A stretch of 64,000 nt of DNA, taken from contig NZ_JABGCI010000009.1 of NCBI RefSeq assembly GCF_019799905.1, positions 62,001 through 126,000 of the forward strand, written 5' to 3'. Origin of the DNA: Trujillonella endophytica (GTDB lineage: Bacteria > Actinomycetota > Actinomycetes > Mycobacteriales > Geodermatophilaceae). Below are positions 38,113 to 46,979 of this stretch, in pieces; the stretch's first letter is position 1; every line of letters starts with the position of its first letter. Position numbers and translations under genes: made by a program. Under the pieces are notes generated by a model. The model was not told the origin of the DNA, searched no databases, and worked only from the letters and a program-made list of their open reading frames with translations.

Positions 38113-39188
38113 CGCTCTCCACACCATTTCGTCATCGTCACCGTGGTCCCGCGGCCCATCTCGGACACGACCGCGAACTCGTCCATCAACCGCCGGGCGC
38201 CGGGCAGGCCCAGCCCCAGCCCGTTGTACGTGCTGTATCCGTCGGCCAGTGCCTTCTCGACGTCCGGGATCCCCGGTCCGGTGTCCCGGGCGGTGACCTG
38301 GACCCCGCGCCGGGGCCGGTCCACCAGCTCCACGACCACCTCGCCCGTCCCGGCGAACCGCACGATGTTGCGGGTCACCTCCGAGACGGCGGTGGCGATG
38401 ATGGTGAGCTCCGTCCGGGCGAAGCCCAGCCGCGCCGCGAGCTCCCGGGCGGCCTGGCGGGCGGCCACGATGTCGGCGTCGGTGGAGATGGGGATCCGCA
38501 CCTCGTCGTCCCGGGGCTGCGCGCGCTCCATCAGCGGCTGGCTGAGCTGCGCGCAGACGTCGCACTCCAGCAGGTGCCGGCCCGCGTCGACCTCCCGCTG
38601 GCGACGGCGGTCCCCGCCGGACAGGGCGAGGAGCACCGGGCGGCAGCGTTCCGTGGGCGGCTCGACGTTCTCCCGGACCAGCAGGTACTCCACCCGGAGC
38701 CGGGCGCGGGTGCGGTTGAGCTGCGCCGCGACGGCCCCGGCGGTCGATCCCTGTTCCGCGGCCAGCGAGCGGGTGTCCTGCCCGGACACCTCGTGGGCCA
38801 GCAGGGTCGCGCGCTCGCGGTCGGTGAGCCGGGCCAGGGCCTCGGCGACGGCGGTGCGCTCCTCGCTCGCGAGGAGGTCCTGGTCGGGGGAGTCGGGCAG
38901 GTCCAGGTCGACGACGCGGTGCCGATTGCGCCGGTGGCGGTCCTGCTCGCGCCACAGGGACGCGACGACGTTCCGGGCCGTGACGATCGCGTAGGGCTCG
39001 AGCATCCCCGGCTCCACGCGGGCCGCCGCGGCCAGCACGCGGACGAGGGTCTCCTGCACGAGGTCGTCGGCGGTGGCCGCGTCGTCCACCCGGGCCCCGA
39101 TGACGCGGCGCAGCATGGGGATGAGTGCGGCCACGTCGTCGTGGGGGCGGGGCTCGTCCCGCATCCCGATCGACTCCGCGGCGCTCAC
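38109..39188 (-). CDS. ECF-type sigma factor fused to zinc-finger segment and RsbT-like kinase
   Basis: A 359-residue fusion. Residues 15-85 are sigma region 2 (ADDLVQETLVRVLAA, IVTARNVVASLWREQ); 112-170 are region 4 (EALARLTDRERATLL, SLAAEQGSTAGAVAAQLNRT). A zf-HC2-like site follows (His205-x3-Cys209-x2-Cys212 in RHLLECDVC). Residues 232-359 are a GHKL kinase most like RsbT: N-box SEVTRNIVRFAG, G1 DTGPGIPD, GLGLGLPGARRLMDEF. RsbT phosphorylates RsbS/RsbR and then activates RsbU; here that switch is covalently joined to a promoter-recognition module. First gene of a four-gene overlapping operon. All motifs look intact, with no frameshift. Confidence 0.88.
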   Translation of the reverse strand: MSAAESIGMRDEPRPHDDVAALIPMLRRVIGARVDDAATADDLVQETLVRVLAAAARVEPGMLEPYAIVTARNVVASLWREQDRHRRNRHRVVDLDLPDSPDQDLLASEERTAVAEALARLTDRERATLLAHEVSGQDTRSLAAEQGSTAGAVAAQLNRTRARLRVEYLLVRENVEPPTERCRPVLLALSGGDRRRQREVDAGRHLLECDVCAQLSQPLMERAQPRDDEVRIPISTDADIVAARQAARELAARLGFARTELTIIATAVSEVTRNIVRFAGTGEVVVELVDRPRRGVQVTARDTGPGIPDVEKALADGYSTYNGLGLGLPGARRLMDEFAVVSEMGRGTTVTMTKWCGER

Positions 39189-39281
39189 GGGCCGGACGCT
39201 ACGCGCGGGACCGGGCTGGGGCGCCCCGATCCGGCGCCCGGGCGCCGGAGCCCGCCGAGGGGGCGGGGCCGGGGAGCCGCG

Positions 39282-39587
39282 TCACTCGCCCGGGGGGAGC
39301 AGCCGGGGCAGGAAGACCTCGTCGATGGGCCGCGGGCCCACGTACCGCCGGCAGGTGCACGGCACCCAGGCGTGCCCCGACCAGCGGCCGCGCTTGTCGT
39401 GGGTGTCGCGGCGCAGCTCGGCGTAGCAGGTGTTGGTCTCGGTGTCGTGCTGGCTGAGCGGGTGGCCGCAGCCGCACAGCGCGGGAGCCGGCGGCGCCGG
39501 GGGCACCGGACGGCGGCGCGTGAGCAGTCCGGCGCCGTACCCGACCGCCAGCAGGGCGGCTCCGATCAGCAGGCTCACCGGTTCCAC
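39282..39587 (-). CDS. Small membrane-anchored Cys/His-rich protein
   Basis: A 101-residue protein with one N-terminal transmembrane helix (VSLLIGAALLAVGYGAGLL) followed by basic and Pro-rich linker and a cytoplasmic domain rich in Cys and His: LCGCGHPLSQHDTETNTCYA, then WVPCTCRRYVGP. The paired CGCGH and CTC motifs suggest a small zinc-binding fold. Codon use matches neighbours. It stands alone between the stress operon and the hemerythrin gene on the same strand. I do not recognise a named family. Confidence 0.7.
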   Translation of the reverse strand: MEPVSLLIGAALLAVGYGAGLLTRRRPVPPAPPAPALCGCGHPLSQHDTETNTCYAELRRDTHDKRGRWSGHAWVPCTCRRYVGPRPIDEVFLPRLLPPGE

Positions 39588-39656
39588 CGGGCGGCCCCCC
39601 TCCCTCGACGACGTGCGGGGTCGACGGTAGCGCCGTACGGGCCGGGGGTGCCGCCC

Positions 39657-40235
39657 TCAGGAGGACCGGCCGCGCCCGCTCACGGCGTCGCGCAGGTGGT
39701 CCAGCAGGCTCGCGACCGGGCCGAGCACCGTGCGGACCCCGGCCTCGTTGGGCGTCAGCGGATGCGCCCGCGTCGGCGCGATGGCCTTCACCCGCTCCAC
39801 GTCCCGCGCCATCGCAGCCAGCTGGTCGGGAGCGAAGGTCCGCCGGAGCTCGGCGAACATCCGGCCCTCCTCGTGCTCGACGTGCCCGCGGATCTCCCGG
39901 ATGAGCGTCGTGACCTCGCCGTCGAAGCCGGGGTCGTCGGGGTCCATCCGCTCGAGGCGCTTCATCGTCTCCTCGGCCACGCCGTGCTCGTGCTTCGAGC
40001 GCTCGGCCTCGTCCCGGTCCACCTCCGCCTCGACGCGGGGATACACCTGGGTCTCCTCCGCGACGGCGTGCGCGACGATGCCGATGGTCACCTCGTCCAC
40101 CAGCTCCCGCTTGCGCCGGAGGTCCTCCGGGCCGGTACGGCCGAGCAGGGCCTCGAGCTCTCGGAAGAGGCGGTCGAACTCGCGATGGTCGGCGCTGAGC
40201 AGGTCGACGACGTCGCGGTCGGGGGCGGTGGTCAT
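39657..40235 (-). CDS. Hemerythrin HHE-domain protein
   Basis: A 192-residue four-helix protein with the di-iron ligands of a hemerythrin-like HHE domain: LSADHREFDRLFRELEAL, AHAVAEETQVYPRVE, SKHEHGVAEETMKRLE and HVEHEEGRMFAELRRTF. A C-terminal segment (APTRAHPLTPNEAGVR) extends past the domain. Such proteins bind O2, NO or iron and help in redox stress. ATG 40235 has GGAG five bases upstream. Adjacent to, but not overlapping, other genes. Confidence 0.9.
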   Translation of the reverse strand: MTTAPDRDVVDLLSADHREFDRLFRELEALLGRTGPEDLRRKRELVDEVTIGIVAHAVAEETQVYPRVEAEVDRDEAERSKHEHGVAEETMKRLERMDPDDPGFDGEVTTLIREIRGHVEHEEGRMFAELRRTFAPDQLAAMARDVERVKAIAPTRAHPLTPNEAGVRTVLGPVASLLDHLRDAVSGRGRSS

Positions 40236-40332
40236 GGCATCTCCTGGGCTGGAGCGGGCCCCTCGGCTCGGGCTCCCGTGTTTCCCCGACGACGGGGGAG
40301 CCACACCGGTGACGCACAATTCTCTTTTCGCG

Positions 40333-40350
40333 ACGCGTTTCCGGACGCGT
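40333..40350. promoter_or_regulatory. Inverted repeat upstream of small protein 40372
   Basis: ACGCGT-TTCCGG-ACGCGT (40333-40350) lies in an A+T-richer patch (CACAATTCTCTTTTCGCG) in the divergent gap between the hemerythrin gene and the small gene at 40372. It may be an operator or part of the leader. Confidence 0.35.
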
Positions 40351-40371
40351 GACCGAGGGCACACGGACGGC

Positions 40372-40659
40372 GTGCAGCCGTATGCCGTGGGGTTCGCTCG
40401 ACCGGATCGCTGGACCTGGCACGGGACGTCCGGGGAGACGCCGTGGCACGCCGTGACGGTCGACCGCCCGGCCCGCGACCTGGACGGCGTCGTCGAGCTG
40501 GCCGTCTGCGGGGCCATCGTGCAGATCTGGGGCTCGCAGGAGTGGGAGCGCATGGGAACCGGCCGCACGGCGTGCCGGGAGTGCGTCCGGCTGACCACCG
40601 CCGTGCCCGCCCCGGCGCCGGCCCCGTACACCGCACCGCTGCTGCGCGCCGTCAGCTGA
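40372..40659 (+). CDS. Small hypothetical protein with CxxC
   Basis: A 95-residue predicted protein: VQPYAVGFARPDRWTWHGTS, an ELAVCGAIVQIWGSQEWERM core and a GRTACRECVRLTT segment with a CxxC pair plus one more cysteine, which could hold zinc. No signal peptide. GTG 40372 is the only start near a plausible promoter but has no clear Shine-Dalgarno. High third-position G+C and the W-rich core support real coding. Family unknown to me. Confidence 0.5.
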   Translation: MQPYAVGFARPDRWTWHGTSGETPWHAVTVDRPARDLDGVVELAVCGAIVQIWGSQEWERMGTGRTACRECVRLTTAVPAPAPAPYTAPLLRAVS

Positions 40660-40677
40660 GGGACCGGCCGCCGCGCC

Positions 40678-41859
40678 CTACCGGCGGTCGTTGCGCCGGC
40701 CGCTGATGGCCGACAGGCCGGTGATCTCCCGGCCGACGATGAGGGCCTGCACGGAGTCGGTGCCCTCGAAGGTGAAGACGGCCTCCATGTCCGCGTGGTG
40801 GCGGGCCACGTGGTGGTCGAGCAGGATCCCGTCGCCGCCGAGGATGTCGCGCGCGTCGGCCACGATCGCCCGGGCCTTGGCCGCGTGGTTCATCTTCGCC
40901 AGCGACGCCATCGCCGGGGTCATCCGGTCGGCGTCGGCCAGCTTGGACAGCCGCCAGCACATCAGCTGCATCGAGGTGATCTCGGCGAGCATGCGGGCCA
41001 GCTTGTCCTGCACCAGCTGGTAGCCGGCGATCGGCTGGCCGAACTGCTCCCGCTGCTGCGCGTGGGCCAGGGCCAGCTCGTACGAGGCGGTCGCCAGGCC
41101 GAGTGCCCGCCAGGCGACGGTGTAGCGGGTGCGGTCCAGGACCGTGGAGACGTCCTTGAACGACCGGCACCCCGCCAGCTTGTTCCCCGCCGGCACCCGG
41201 ACGCCGGACAGCGTGATCTCGGCCTGCCACACCGCCCGCAGCGCCGTCTTCCCCGTCATCACGGTCGCCTCGAAGCCGGGCGTGCCCTTCTCGACGACGT
41301 ACCCGCCGACGTCGCCGTCCTCGTCGCGGGCCCAGATGAGCACGAGGTCGGCGATGGACCCGTTGCCGATCCACTTCTTCTGCCCGTCGAGCTCGAAGGC
41401 GTCGCCGTCGCGGCGGGCGGAGGTCTCCAGGCCGACGGCGTCCGAGCCGTGCCGGGGCTCGGTCAGCCCGAAGGCGCCGATCGTCTCCATGCGGGCCATC
41501 TGCGGCAGCCAGCGCTGCCGCTGCTCCTCCGAGCCCAGCATCGCGATCGACTGCATGGCCAGGAAGCTGTGCACGCCGTTGAAGGTGCCGATGCTGCCGT
41601 CGGCGCGGGCCAGCTCGGCGGCGACCAGCCCGGCCGACACCGCGCTCATGCCGGGGCAGCCGTACCCCTCGATCGTGCCGCCGGCGACGCCCAGCTCCGC
41701 CAGCTTCGGCACCAGCTGGGCGGGGAACTCCGCCCGCTCCCAGTACTCGTTGGCGATCGGCACGACCTCGCGCTCGCCGAAGGCGCGCACCCGGTCGCGG
41801 ACGGCGATCTCCTCGGGCTCGAGGAGCTCCTCCACGGCGTAGAAGTCGGGACTGGTCAC
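40678..41859 (-). CDS. Acyl-CoA dehydrogenase (glutaryl-CoA dehydrogenase-like)
   Basis: A 393-residue full-length acyl-CoA dehydrogenase. FAD-binding signatures IGAFGLTEPRHGSDAVGLET and DGQKKWIGNGSIADLVLIWA, quadruplet helix REQFGQPIAGYQLVQDKLAR, and the C-terminal ILGGDGILLDHHVARH region with EGTDSVQALIVGREITG. The pattern AFGLTEPRHGSD resembles glutaryl-CoA dehydrogenase and its paralogues. Minus-strand TAGCGT ends seven bases before the GTG start and there is no Shine-Dalgarno, so the mRNA may be leaderless. Stands outside the main catabolic island. Confidence 0.9.
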   Translation of the reverse strand: MTSPDFYAVEELLEPEEIAVRDRVRAFGEREVVPIANEYWERAEFPAQLVPKLAELGVAGGTIEGYGCPGMSAVSAGLVAAELARADGSIGTFNGVHSFLAMQSIAMLGSEEQRQRWLPQMARMETIGAFGLTEPRHGSDAVGLETSARRDGDAFELDGQKKWIGNGSIADLVLIWARDEDGDVGGYVVEKGTPGFEATVMTGKTALRAVWQAEITLSGVRVPAGNKLAGCRSFKDVSTVLDRTRYTVAWRALGLATASYELALAHAQQREQFGQPIAGYQLVQDKLARMLAEITSMQLMCWRLSKLADADRMTPAMASLAKMNHAAKARAIVADARDILGGDGILLDHHVARHHADMEAVFTFEGTDSVQALIVGREITGLSAISGRRNDRR

Positions 41860-41896
41860 GACGTGGACGCTAGGGGCCGACGCTCCGCCCTGCAGC

Positions 41897-42400
41897 TCAC
41901 GCGAGGAGACCGCGCACGTAGCCGATCTGGCCCAGGTGCTGGAGGTCGTCGGAGAGCACGCTCACCAGCCGCACGCCGAGGGTGACCGGCGGGTCCCACC
42001 GGGTGTCGACGACCCGGTCGAGGTCGGCGTCGGTCAGCCCGGCGAGGAACTCCGCCGTCCGCGCGTGCACGGCGGCCGAGTACTCGACCAGCAGGGCGGG
42101 GTCCTCGACGCGGACGGCGCCGACCTCCTCGGTGGACATGCCGTAGCCGATCGCGGCGTCGTCCACCGGCAGGTCGAAGCGGCGCGCGAAGCCCTGCGCG
42201 GTCCACACCTGCTCGCCGCCGGCGACGTCGGTCACGTGGTCGTCCTGCACGCGGAGGAGGTGCCACGCCAGCCAGGCGACCGGGTTGGCGTCGGGCCCGA
42301 CCCGGGCGGCCAGCTGCTCGGCGGTCAGGCCGTCGAGGCTGCCCTGCAGGGTCTCGTGGACCTGGGAGAAGGCGTGGGAGAGGACGTCTCGGCTGTGCAC
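41897..42400 (-). CDS. DinB-family protein (DUF664/mycothiol-transferase fold)
   Basis: A 167-residue four-helix DinB-fold protein: HAFSQVHETLQGSLDGLTAE, NPVAWLAWHLLRVQDDHV with a metal-type His, and DDLQHLGQIGYVRGLL with a C-terminal His, giving a three-His metal site. Bacillus DinB-like and actinobacterial homologues are thiol S-transferases using bacillithiol or mycothiol. GTG 42400 lacks a Shine-Dalgarno. Divergent from the potassium channel gene at 42491. Confidence 0.82.
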   Translation of the reverse strand: MHSRDVLSHAFSQVHETLQGSLDGLTAEQLAARVGPDANPVAWLAWHLLRVQDDHVTDVAGGEQVWTAQGFARRFDLPVDDAAIGYGMSTEEVGAVRVEDPALLVEYSAAVHARTAEFLAGLTDADLDRVVDTRWDPPVTLGVRLVSVLSDDLQHLGQIGYVRGLLA

Positions 42401-42490
42401 CGCCGCGCAGTACCCGCAGCCAGCCCGCCGACGCGTCGGAGCTGGTCGGGATAGGTTGCCGGGGCCCGTCGTCGACCACCGGGAGGTCCG

Positions 42491-43525
42491 GTGACGTTCC
42501 TGCTCGCCCGCCTCGTCCGGATCGTGCGCCTGCGGCTGCCCAGCTGGCGGCTGCCGCTGGCGGTGACCGTCCTGGTCTTCCTGACGAGCTGGGCGGCGAT
42601 GGCCCTGGTCGAGCCGGCCGGCAGCGGGATCGCCGACCCCGGGACGTACTGGTGGTACTTCGTCGTCACGTCGGCCACGGTCGGCTACGGCGACTACTTC
42701 CCGGAGACGGCCGCGGGGCGCGTGGTCGGCAGCTACGTCATCGTCGGCGGCATCGTCACGCTGACGCTGCTGTTCACCCAGCTCACCACGGCCCTGCAGA
42801 CGGCGCGGGGCCGCCGGACGAGAGGAGTGGTGGCCCTGGACCTGGAGGGGCACATCGTGCTGCTCGGCTTCACGCCGGGACGGACGGAGCGGATCGTGGC
42901 CGAGCTGACCGCGGAGGGGGGGACCCGGGTGGTGCTGTGCGCCTGGGACGACGTGGCCGAGGACCCGCTGCCGCACCTGCCCGACGTCGACTTCGTCCGC
43001 GGCGACCTCACCCGCGCCGATGTGATGACCCGGGCGTGCGTGTCGCGGGCGCGCACCGCGGTCGTCGACGGCCGGGACGACAACGAGACGCTGGCGATCG
43101 CCGTCGCCGTCGACCACGCGAACCACGGCATCCACCTGGTCGCCGCGCTCCGCGACCTCAGCCGGCGGGAGACCATGCGCTACGTCAGCCCCGACGTGCA
43201 GGTGGTGCAGTGGCACATGCCCTCGCTGCTGTCGGAGGAGGCGGCCGACCCCGGGCTGACCCAGGTCTACAACGACCTCATGACCAGCGGCGGGCACGGC
43301 AACACCTACTCGACGACGGTGCCGCCGGGCTGCCCACTGGCCACCGTGGGAGACGTGCAGATGCACCTCGGCCGCCGGTTCAGCGCGACCCTGCTGGCCG
43401 TGCGCGACCCGTCTCGCGAGCTCGAGGTCAGCCCGCCGTGGGACCGGGCGGTGCCGGCAGGGACCACGCTGTACTACGTCGGCCGCGAGCGCCTGACGCC
43501 GGAGCAGCTGGCCGCGGCGGGCTGA
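42491..43525 (+). CDS. Two-TM potassium channel with RCK/TrkA-N domain
   Basis: A 344-residue channel: TM1 (LAVTVLVFLTSWAAMALV), pore helix and selectivity filter TVGYGD in VVTSATVGYGDYFPE, TM2 (SYVIVGGIVTLTLLFTQL), then a cytoplasmic TrkA-N Rossmann unit (GHIVLLGFTPGRTERIVAEL, DFVRGDLTRADVMTRA) and a C-terminal TrkA-C-like unit. A tetrameric ligand-gated K+ channel is expected. In the Rossmann unit the glycine motif is GFTPGR, so nucleotide preference is uncertain. GTG start with GGAGG upstream (GGGAGGTCCG). Confidence 0.92.
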   Translation: MTFLLARLVRIVRLRLPSWRLPLAVTVLVFLTSWAAMALVEPAGSGIADPGTYWWYFVVTSATVGYGDYFPETAAGRVVGSYVIVGGIVTLTLLFTQLTTALQTARGRRTRGVVALDLEGHIVLLGFTPGRTERIVAELTAEGGTRVVLCAWDDVAEDPLPHLPDVDFVRGDLTRADVMTRACVSRARTAVVDGRDDNETLAIAVAVDHANHGIHLVAALRDLSRRETMRYVSPDVQVVQWHMPSLLSEEAADPGLTQVYNDLMTSGGHGNTYSTTVPPGCPLATVGDVQMHLGRRFSATLLAVRDPSRELEVSPPWDRAVPAGTTLYYVGRERLTPEQLAAAG

Positions 43526-43534
43526 GCTCCCGGC

Positions 43535-43675
43535 TCAGCCCGTGGGGGCCGCGTCGCCCGGATCGGTGGCCGCGGCCTCCGGCTCGCTGGCGGCGTCCAG
43601 CTCCTCGACCTGCTCGGGCGTCGCCTGCTCGAGGGCGATGTCGCGCGGCTGGGGCAGGGGCTCCGGGTTCGTCAC
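43535..43675 (-). CDS. Possible small acidic protein
   Basis: A 46-codon frame (VTNPEPLPQPRDIALEQATP, then EQVEELDAASEPEAA) starting at GTG 43675, downstream of the protein kinase gene on the same strand. Strongly acidic and Pro-rich, with good third-position G+C. Short length makes the call weak; it could be a real small peptide or chance. Confidence 0.35.
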   Translation of the reverse strand: MTNPEPLPQPRDIALEQATPEQVEELDAASEPEAAATDPGDAAPTG

Positions 43676-43713
43676 GTGCCCGAGCCTGCCCCAGCTCCCA
43701 GACCCCCGCCCGG

Positions 43714-44979
<1,266 letters not shown>

Positions 44980-45234
44980 GCGCGGGAGGTTACGCCCGGG
45001 AGGTGACCGACGTGCACCGTCGTGGCATCGCGGTCGTGCCCGGTCGACGGCGCAGCTCCCCGGGAACGGGGCAGGGGAGGGGACGACGACCGTGCTCCGG
45101 CGCGCCGGGACCGACGTCGCGACCGCCGCCCCCGGGCCTGGGATGCTGCGCGGGGCACGGCCGGCGGGACCGGCCGGAGCCCGGGCGCGCACGGAGGACC
45201 GTCGCGCGCCGCGCCACCGATCGGGAGGTACCGC

Positions 45235-45867
45235 ATGACCACGCCGGGCTCGAACGGCCCCGACCAGCAGCCCGGGGGCGGTGCTCCCGGCTGGGGCCAG
45301 CCGCCCGCCGGCTCCTCGGGCGGCTACTCGCCGCCGCCCCCGCCGCCTCGTGGGGCGACCCCGCCGTCCGCGGGTGGGTTCCCGCAGGGCCAGTACCCGG
45401 GGCCGCAGGGCGGTGCCCAGTACCCGCCGCAGGGCGGTGCCCAGTACCCGCAGCAGGGCGGTGCCCAGTACCCGCCGCAGGGCGGTGCCCAGTACCCGCA
45501 GCAGGGGGCCAGCCCGATCGGTGGCCCGCCGGCGAGGTCCGGCCCGCCGAAGTGGCTGATCCCGCTCCTCGTGGTCGCGGCGCTGGTCGCCGCCGCCCTG
45601 GCGTACTTCGTCGTCTTCGCCGGCCCGGACTTCGAGGAGGGCGACTGCCTCCGGCAGGCGAGCTCGGACGAGGTCGAGGAGGTCGACTGCGACGACTCCG
45701 CGGCCGAGGTCCGGGTCATCGGCGTGCACGACGAGGACCTGACCGAGGACGAGTTCTTCGCCGACGACACGACCTGCTCGGACTTCCCGGAGACCGTGAA
45801 CCAGGTCTGGGTCGCCAAGACGTTCGGCGACTCCGGGACCATCTACTGCACGGTCCCCGTGGGCTGA
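45235..45867 (+). CDS. Pro/Gln-rich single-pass membrane protein, LppU/SCO3897-like
   Basis: A 210-residue protein. The cytoplasmic N-terminus (about 100 residues) is Pro/Gly/Gln-rich, with the unit GGAQYPPQ/GGAQYPQQ repeated four times; a transmembrane helix (WLIPLLVVAALVAAALAYFV) follows; the outer domain has four cysteines (EGDCLRQASS, VDCDDSAAEV, TTCSDFPETV, TIYCTVPV) in the spacing of LppU/SCO3897 family proteins. GGGAGG lies six bases before ATG 45235. The repeat tract resembles low-complexity regions that bind WW/SH3-like or kinase partners. Divergent from the kinase at 43714. Upstream 44980-45234 holds no gene. Confidence 0.8.
   Translation: MTTPGSNGPDQQPGGGAPGWGQPPAGSSGGYSPPPPPPRGATPPSAGGFPQGQYPGPQGGAQYPPQGGAQYPQQGGAQYPPQGGAQYPQQGASPIGGPPARSGPPKWLIPLLVVAALVAAALAYFVVFAGPDFEEGDCLRQASSDEVEEVDCDDSAAEVRVIGVHDEDLTEDEFFADDTTCSDFPETVNQVWVAKTFGDSGTIYCTVPVG
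45406..45501 (+). repeat. 24-bp tandem repeat, four copies
   Basis: CAGGGCGGTGCCCAGTACCC plus CGCCG or CGCAG, repeated four times with PPQ/PQQ alternating, so the higher-order unit is 48 bp. It encodes the Gln/Pro tract of the LppU-like protein. Copy number is likely variable between strains. Confidence 0.9.
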
Positions 45868-45886
45868 CCCGGGACCCGGGTCCCGA

Positions 45887-45920
45887 CCCCGGGGCGACGG
45901 CAACGGTCGTCGCCCCGGGG
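45887..45920. terminator. Bidirectional terminator
   Basis: CCCCGGGGCGAC (45887-45898), ten-base loop and GTCGCCCCGGGG (45909-45920): a perfect 12-bp stem between convergent stops at 45867 and 45925. Confidence 0.8.
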
Positions 45921-45924
45921 CGGG

Positions 45925-46407
45925 TCACCCCCCGGTGAGCCGCGCGTCGAGGAGCTCGCCCTCCCGGCGCAGCACCACCTCCACGAGCTGACGTACCGCT
46001 CCCTCCGCCTGACGGCCGACCAGGGGCGCGTCCACCCGGGCTTCGGCGGTGACCACCGAGCGTGTGCCGCCGTCGCCGGCCGCGAGCCGCCGTTCGCCGG
46101 TGACCTCCACCGACCGCCCGAACACCTCGGCGCGCACCTCCAGGTCGCAGGACCACCCGTCGCCGTCCCGGCGCCACGTGCGGGTGTCGGTCACGGCCAG
46201 CTCGCGGGGGACGAACCGGGCGAAGACCGCGGGGATGCCGGCCGTGGGAGCGAGCATCCGCACCCGGGTGCGGGTGTCGTCGGCGGTGACCTCCTGCGCC
46301 TGCGCGCCGAGCGCGGCGGTCGTCTCCCGCAGGAACGACTCCTCGGTGAGGACGGCGTGCACCCGGTCGGGCGGGGCGGCGTGGACGGTGGAGACGTCGA
46401 TGGGCAC
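45925..46407 (-). CDS. DUF2505 family protein
   Basis: A 160-residue single-domain protein of the SRPBCC/START-like type: IDVSTVHAAPPDRVHAVLTE, a RTRVRMLAPTAGIPAVFARF strand-helix, TRTWRRDGDGWSCDLEV and a C-terminal helix (EGAVRQLVEVVLRREGELLD). The family (DUF2505) is widespread in actinobacteria with no established function; the fold suggests binding of a hydrophobic ligand. GTG 46407 is chosen because homology begins there. Confidence 0.82.
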   Translation of the reverse strand: MPIDVSTVHAAPPDRVHAVLTEESFLRETTAALGAQAQEVTADDTRTRVRMLAPTAGIPAVFARFVPRELAVTDTRTWRRDGDGWSCDLEVRAEVFGRSVEVTGERRLAAGDGGTRSVVTAEARVDAPLVGRQAEGAVRQLVEVVLRREGELLDARLTGG

Positions 46408-46426
46408 GCCCCATCCTCGGCGGAGG

Positions 46427-46973
46427 ACGGGGCGTGCGCCCGACGGGACCGGCCCGACGTCGTCCTCATGCACCTGCACCCTCCCGCGCGGGAACGGGCT
46501 GGAGGTGACGGCGCGGATCACCGAGGCACTGCCCGGCACCGCCGTACTCGTGCTGACGATGGTGGAGAACCAGGACGCCGTGGCGGCGGCGCTGCGGGCG
46601 GGCGCGTGCGGCTACCTCGTCAAGGGGTCCTCGCGGGCACAGATCGCCCGGGCGATCGAGGCCGTCGCCGACGGCGGACCGTCCTCGGCCGCGGGGTGTC
46701 CGGGGCGCTGGCGCGGCCGGGCCCGGAGGGCGACGCGCTGGCCGCCTTCCCCGACCTCACCGAGCGCGAGCGCGAGGTCCTGGAGCTGATGGCGAGGGGC
46801 ATGACGGACGCGAGATCGCGGGGCGGCTGTACCTGTCGGACAAGACGGTGCGCAACGTCGTCTCGGCCTTGTTCGCGACGCTGCAGGTCACCAGCCGCGC
46901 GGAGGCGGTGGTCCGCGCCCGGGACGCCGGTCTCGGCGGAGCGGCGCCCGGGCTCGGGGTCGCGCCCGGCTGA
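46427..46973 (+). pseudogene. Degraded NarL/FixJ-type response regulator
   Basis: Segments of a response regulator are spread over three frames. They are, in order, DRPDVVLMHLHPP (receiver end, first frame), NGLEVTARITEALPGTAVLV and GACGYLVKGSSRAQIARAIE (second frame), VSGALARPGPEGDALAAFPD and LTEREREVLELMARGMTDA (first frame again), then RLYLSDKTVRNVVSALFATL to a TGA at 46973 (third frame). At least three single-base shifts are needed; the last looks like one base missing in GACGC-GAG. The N-terminal third, including the phospho-Asp motif start, is missing. It is therefore a decayed LuxR-type regulator. Confidence 0.8.
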
Positions 46974-46979
46974 CCGGCT

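Noticed and set aside
38109..39188. Sigma-kinase fusion as an artefact of a missing stop codon
   Set aside because: The frame is continuous, the linker contains an ordered zinc-type motif, and there is no internal start with a Shine-Dalgarno at the kinase boundary.
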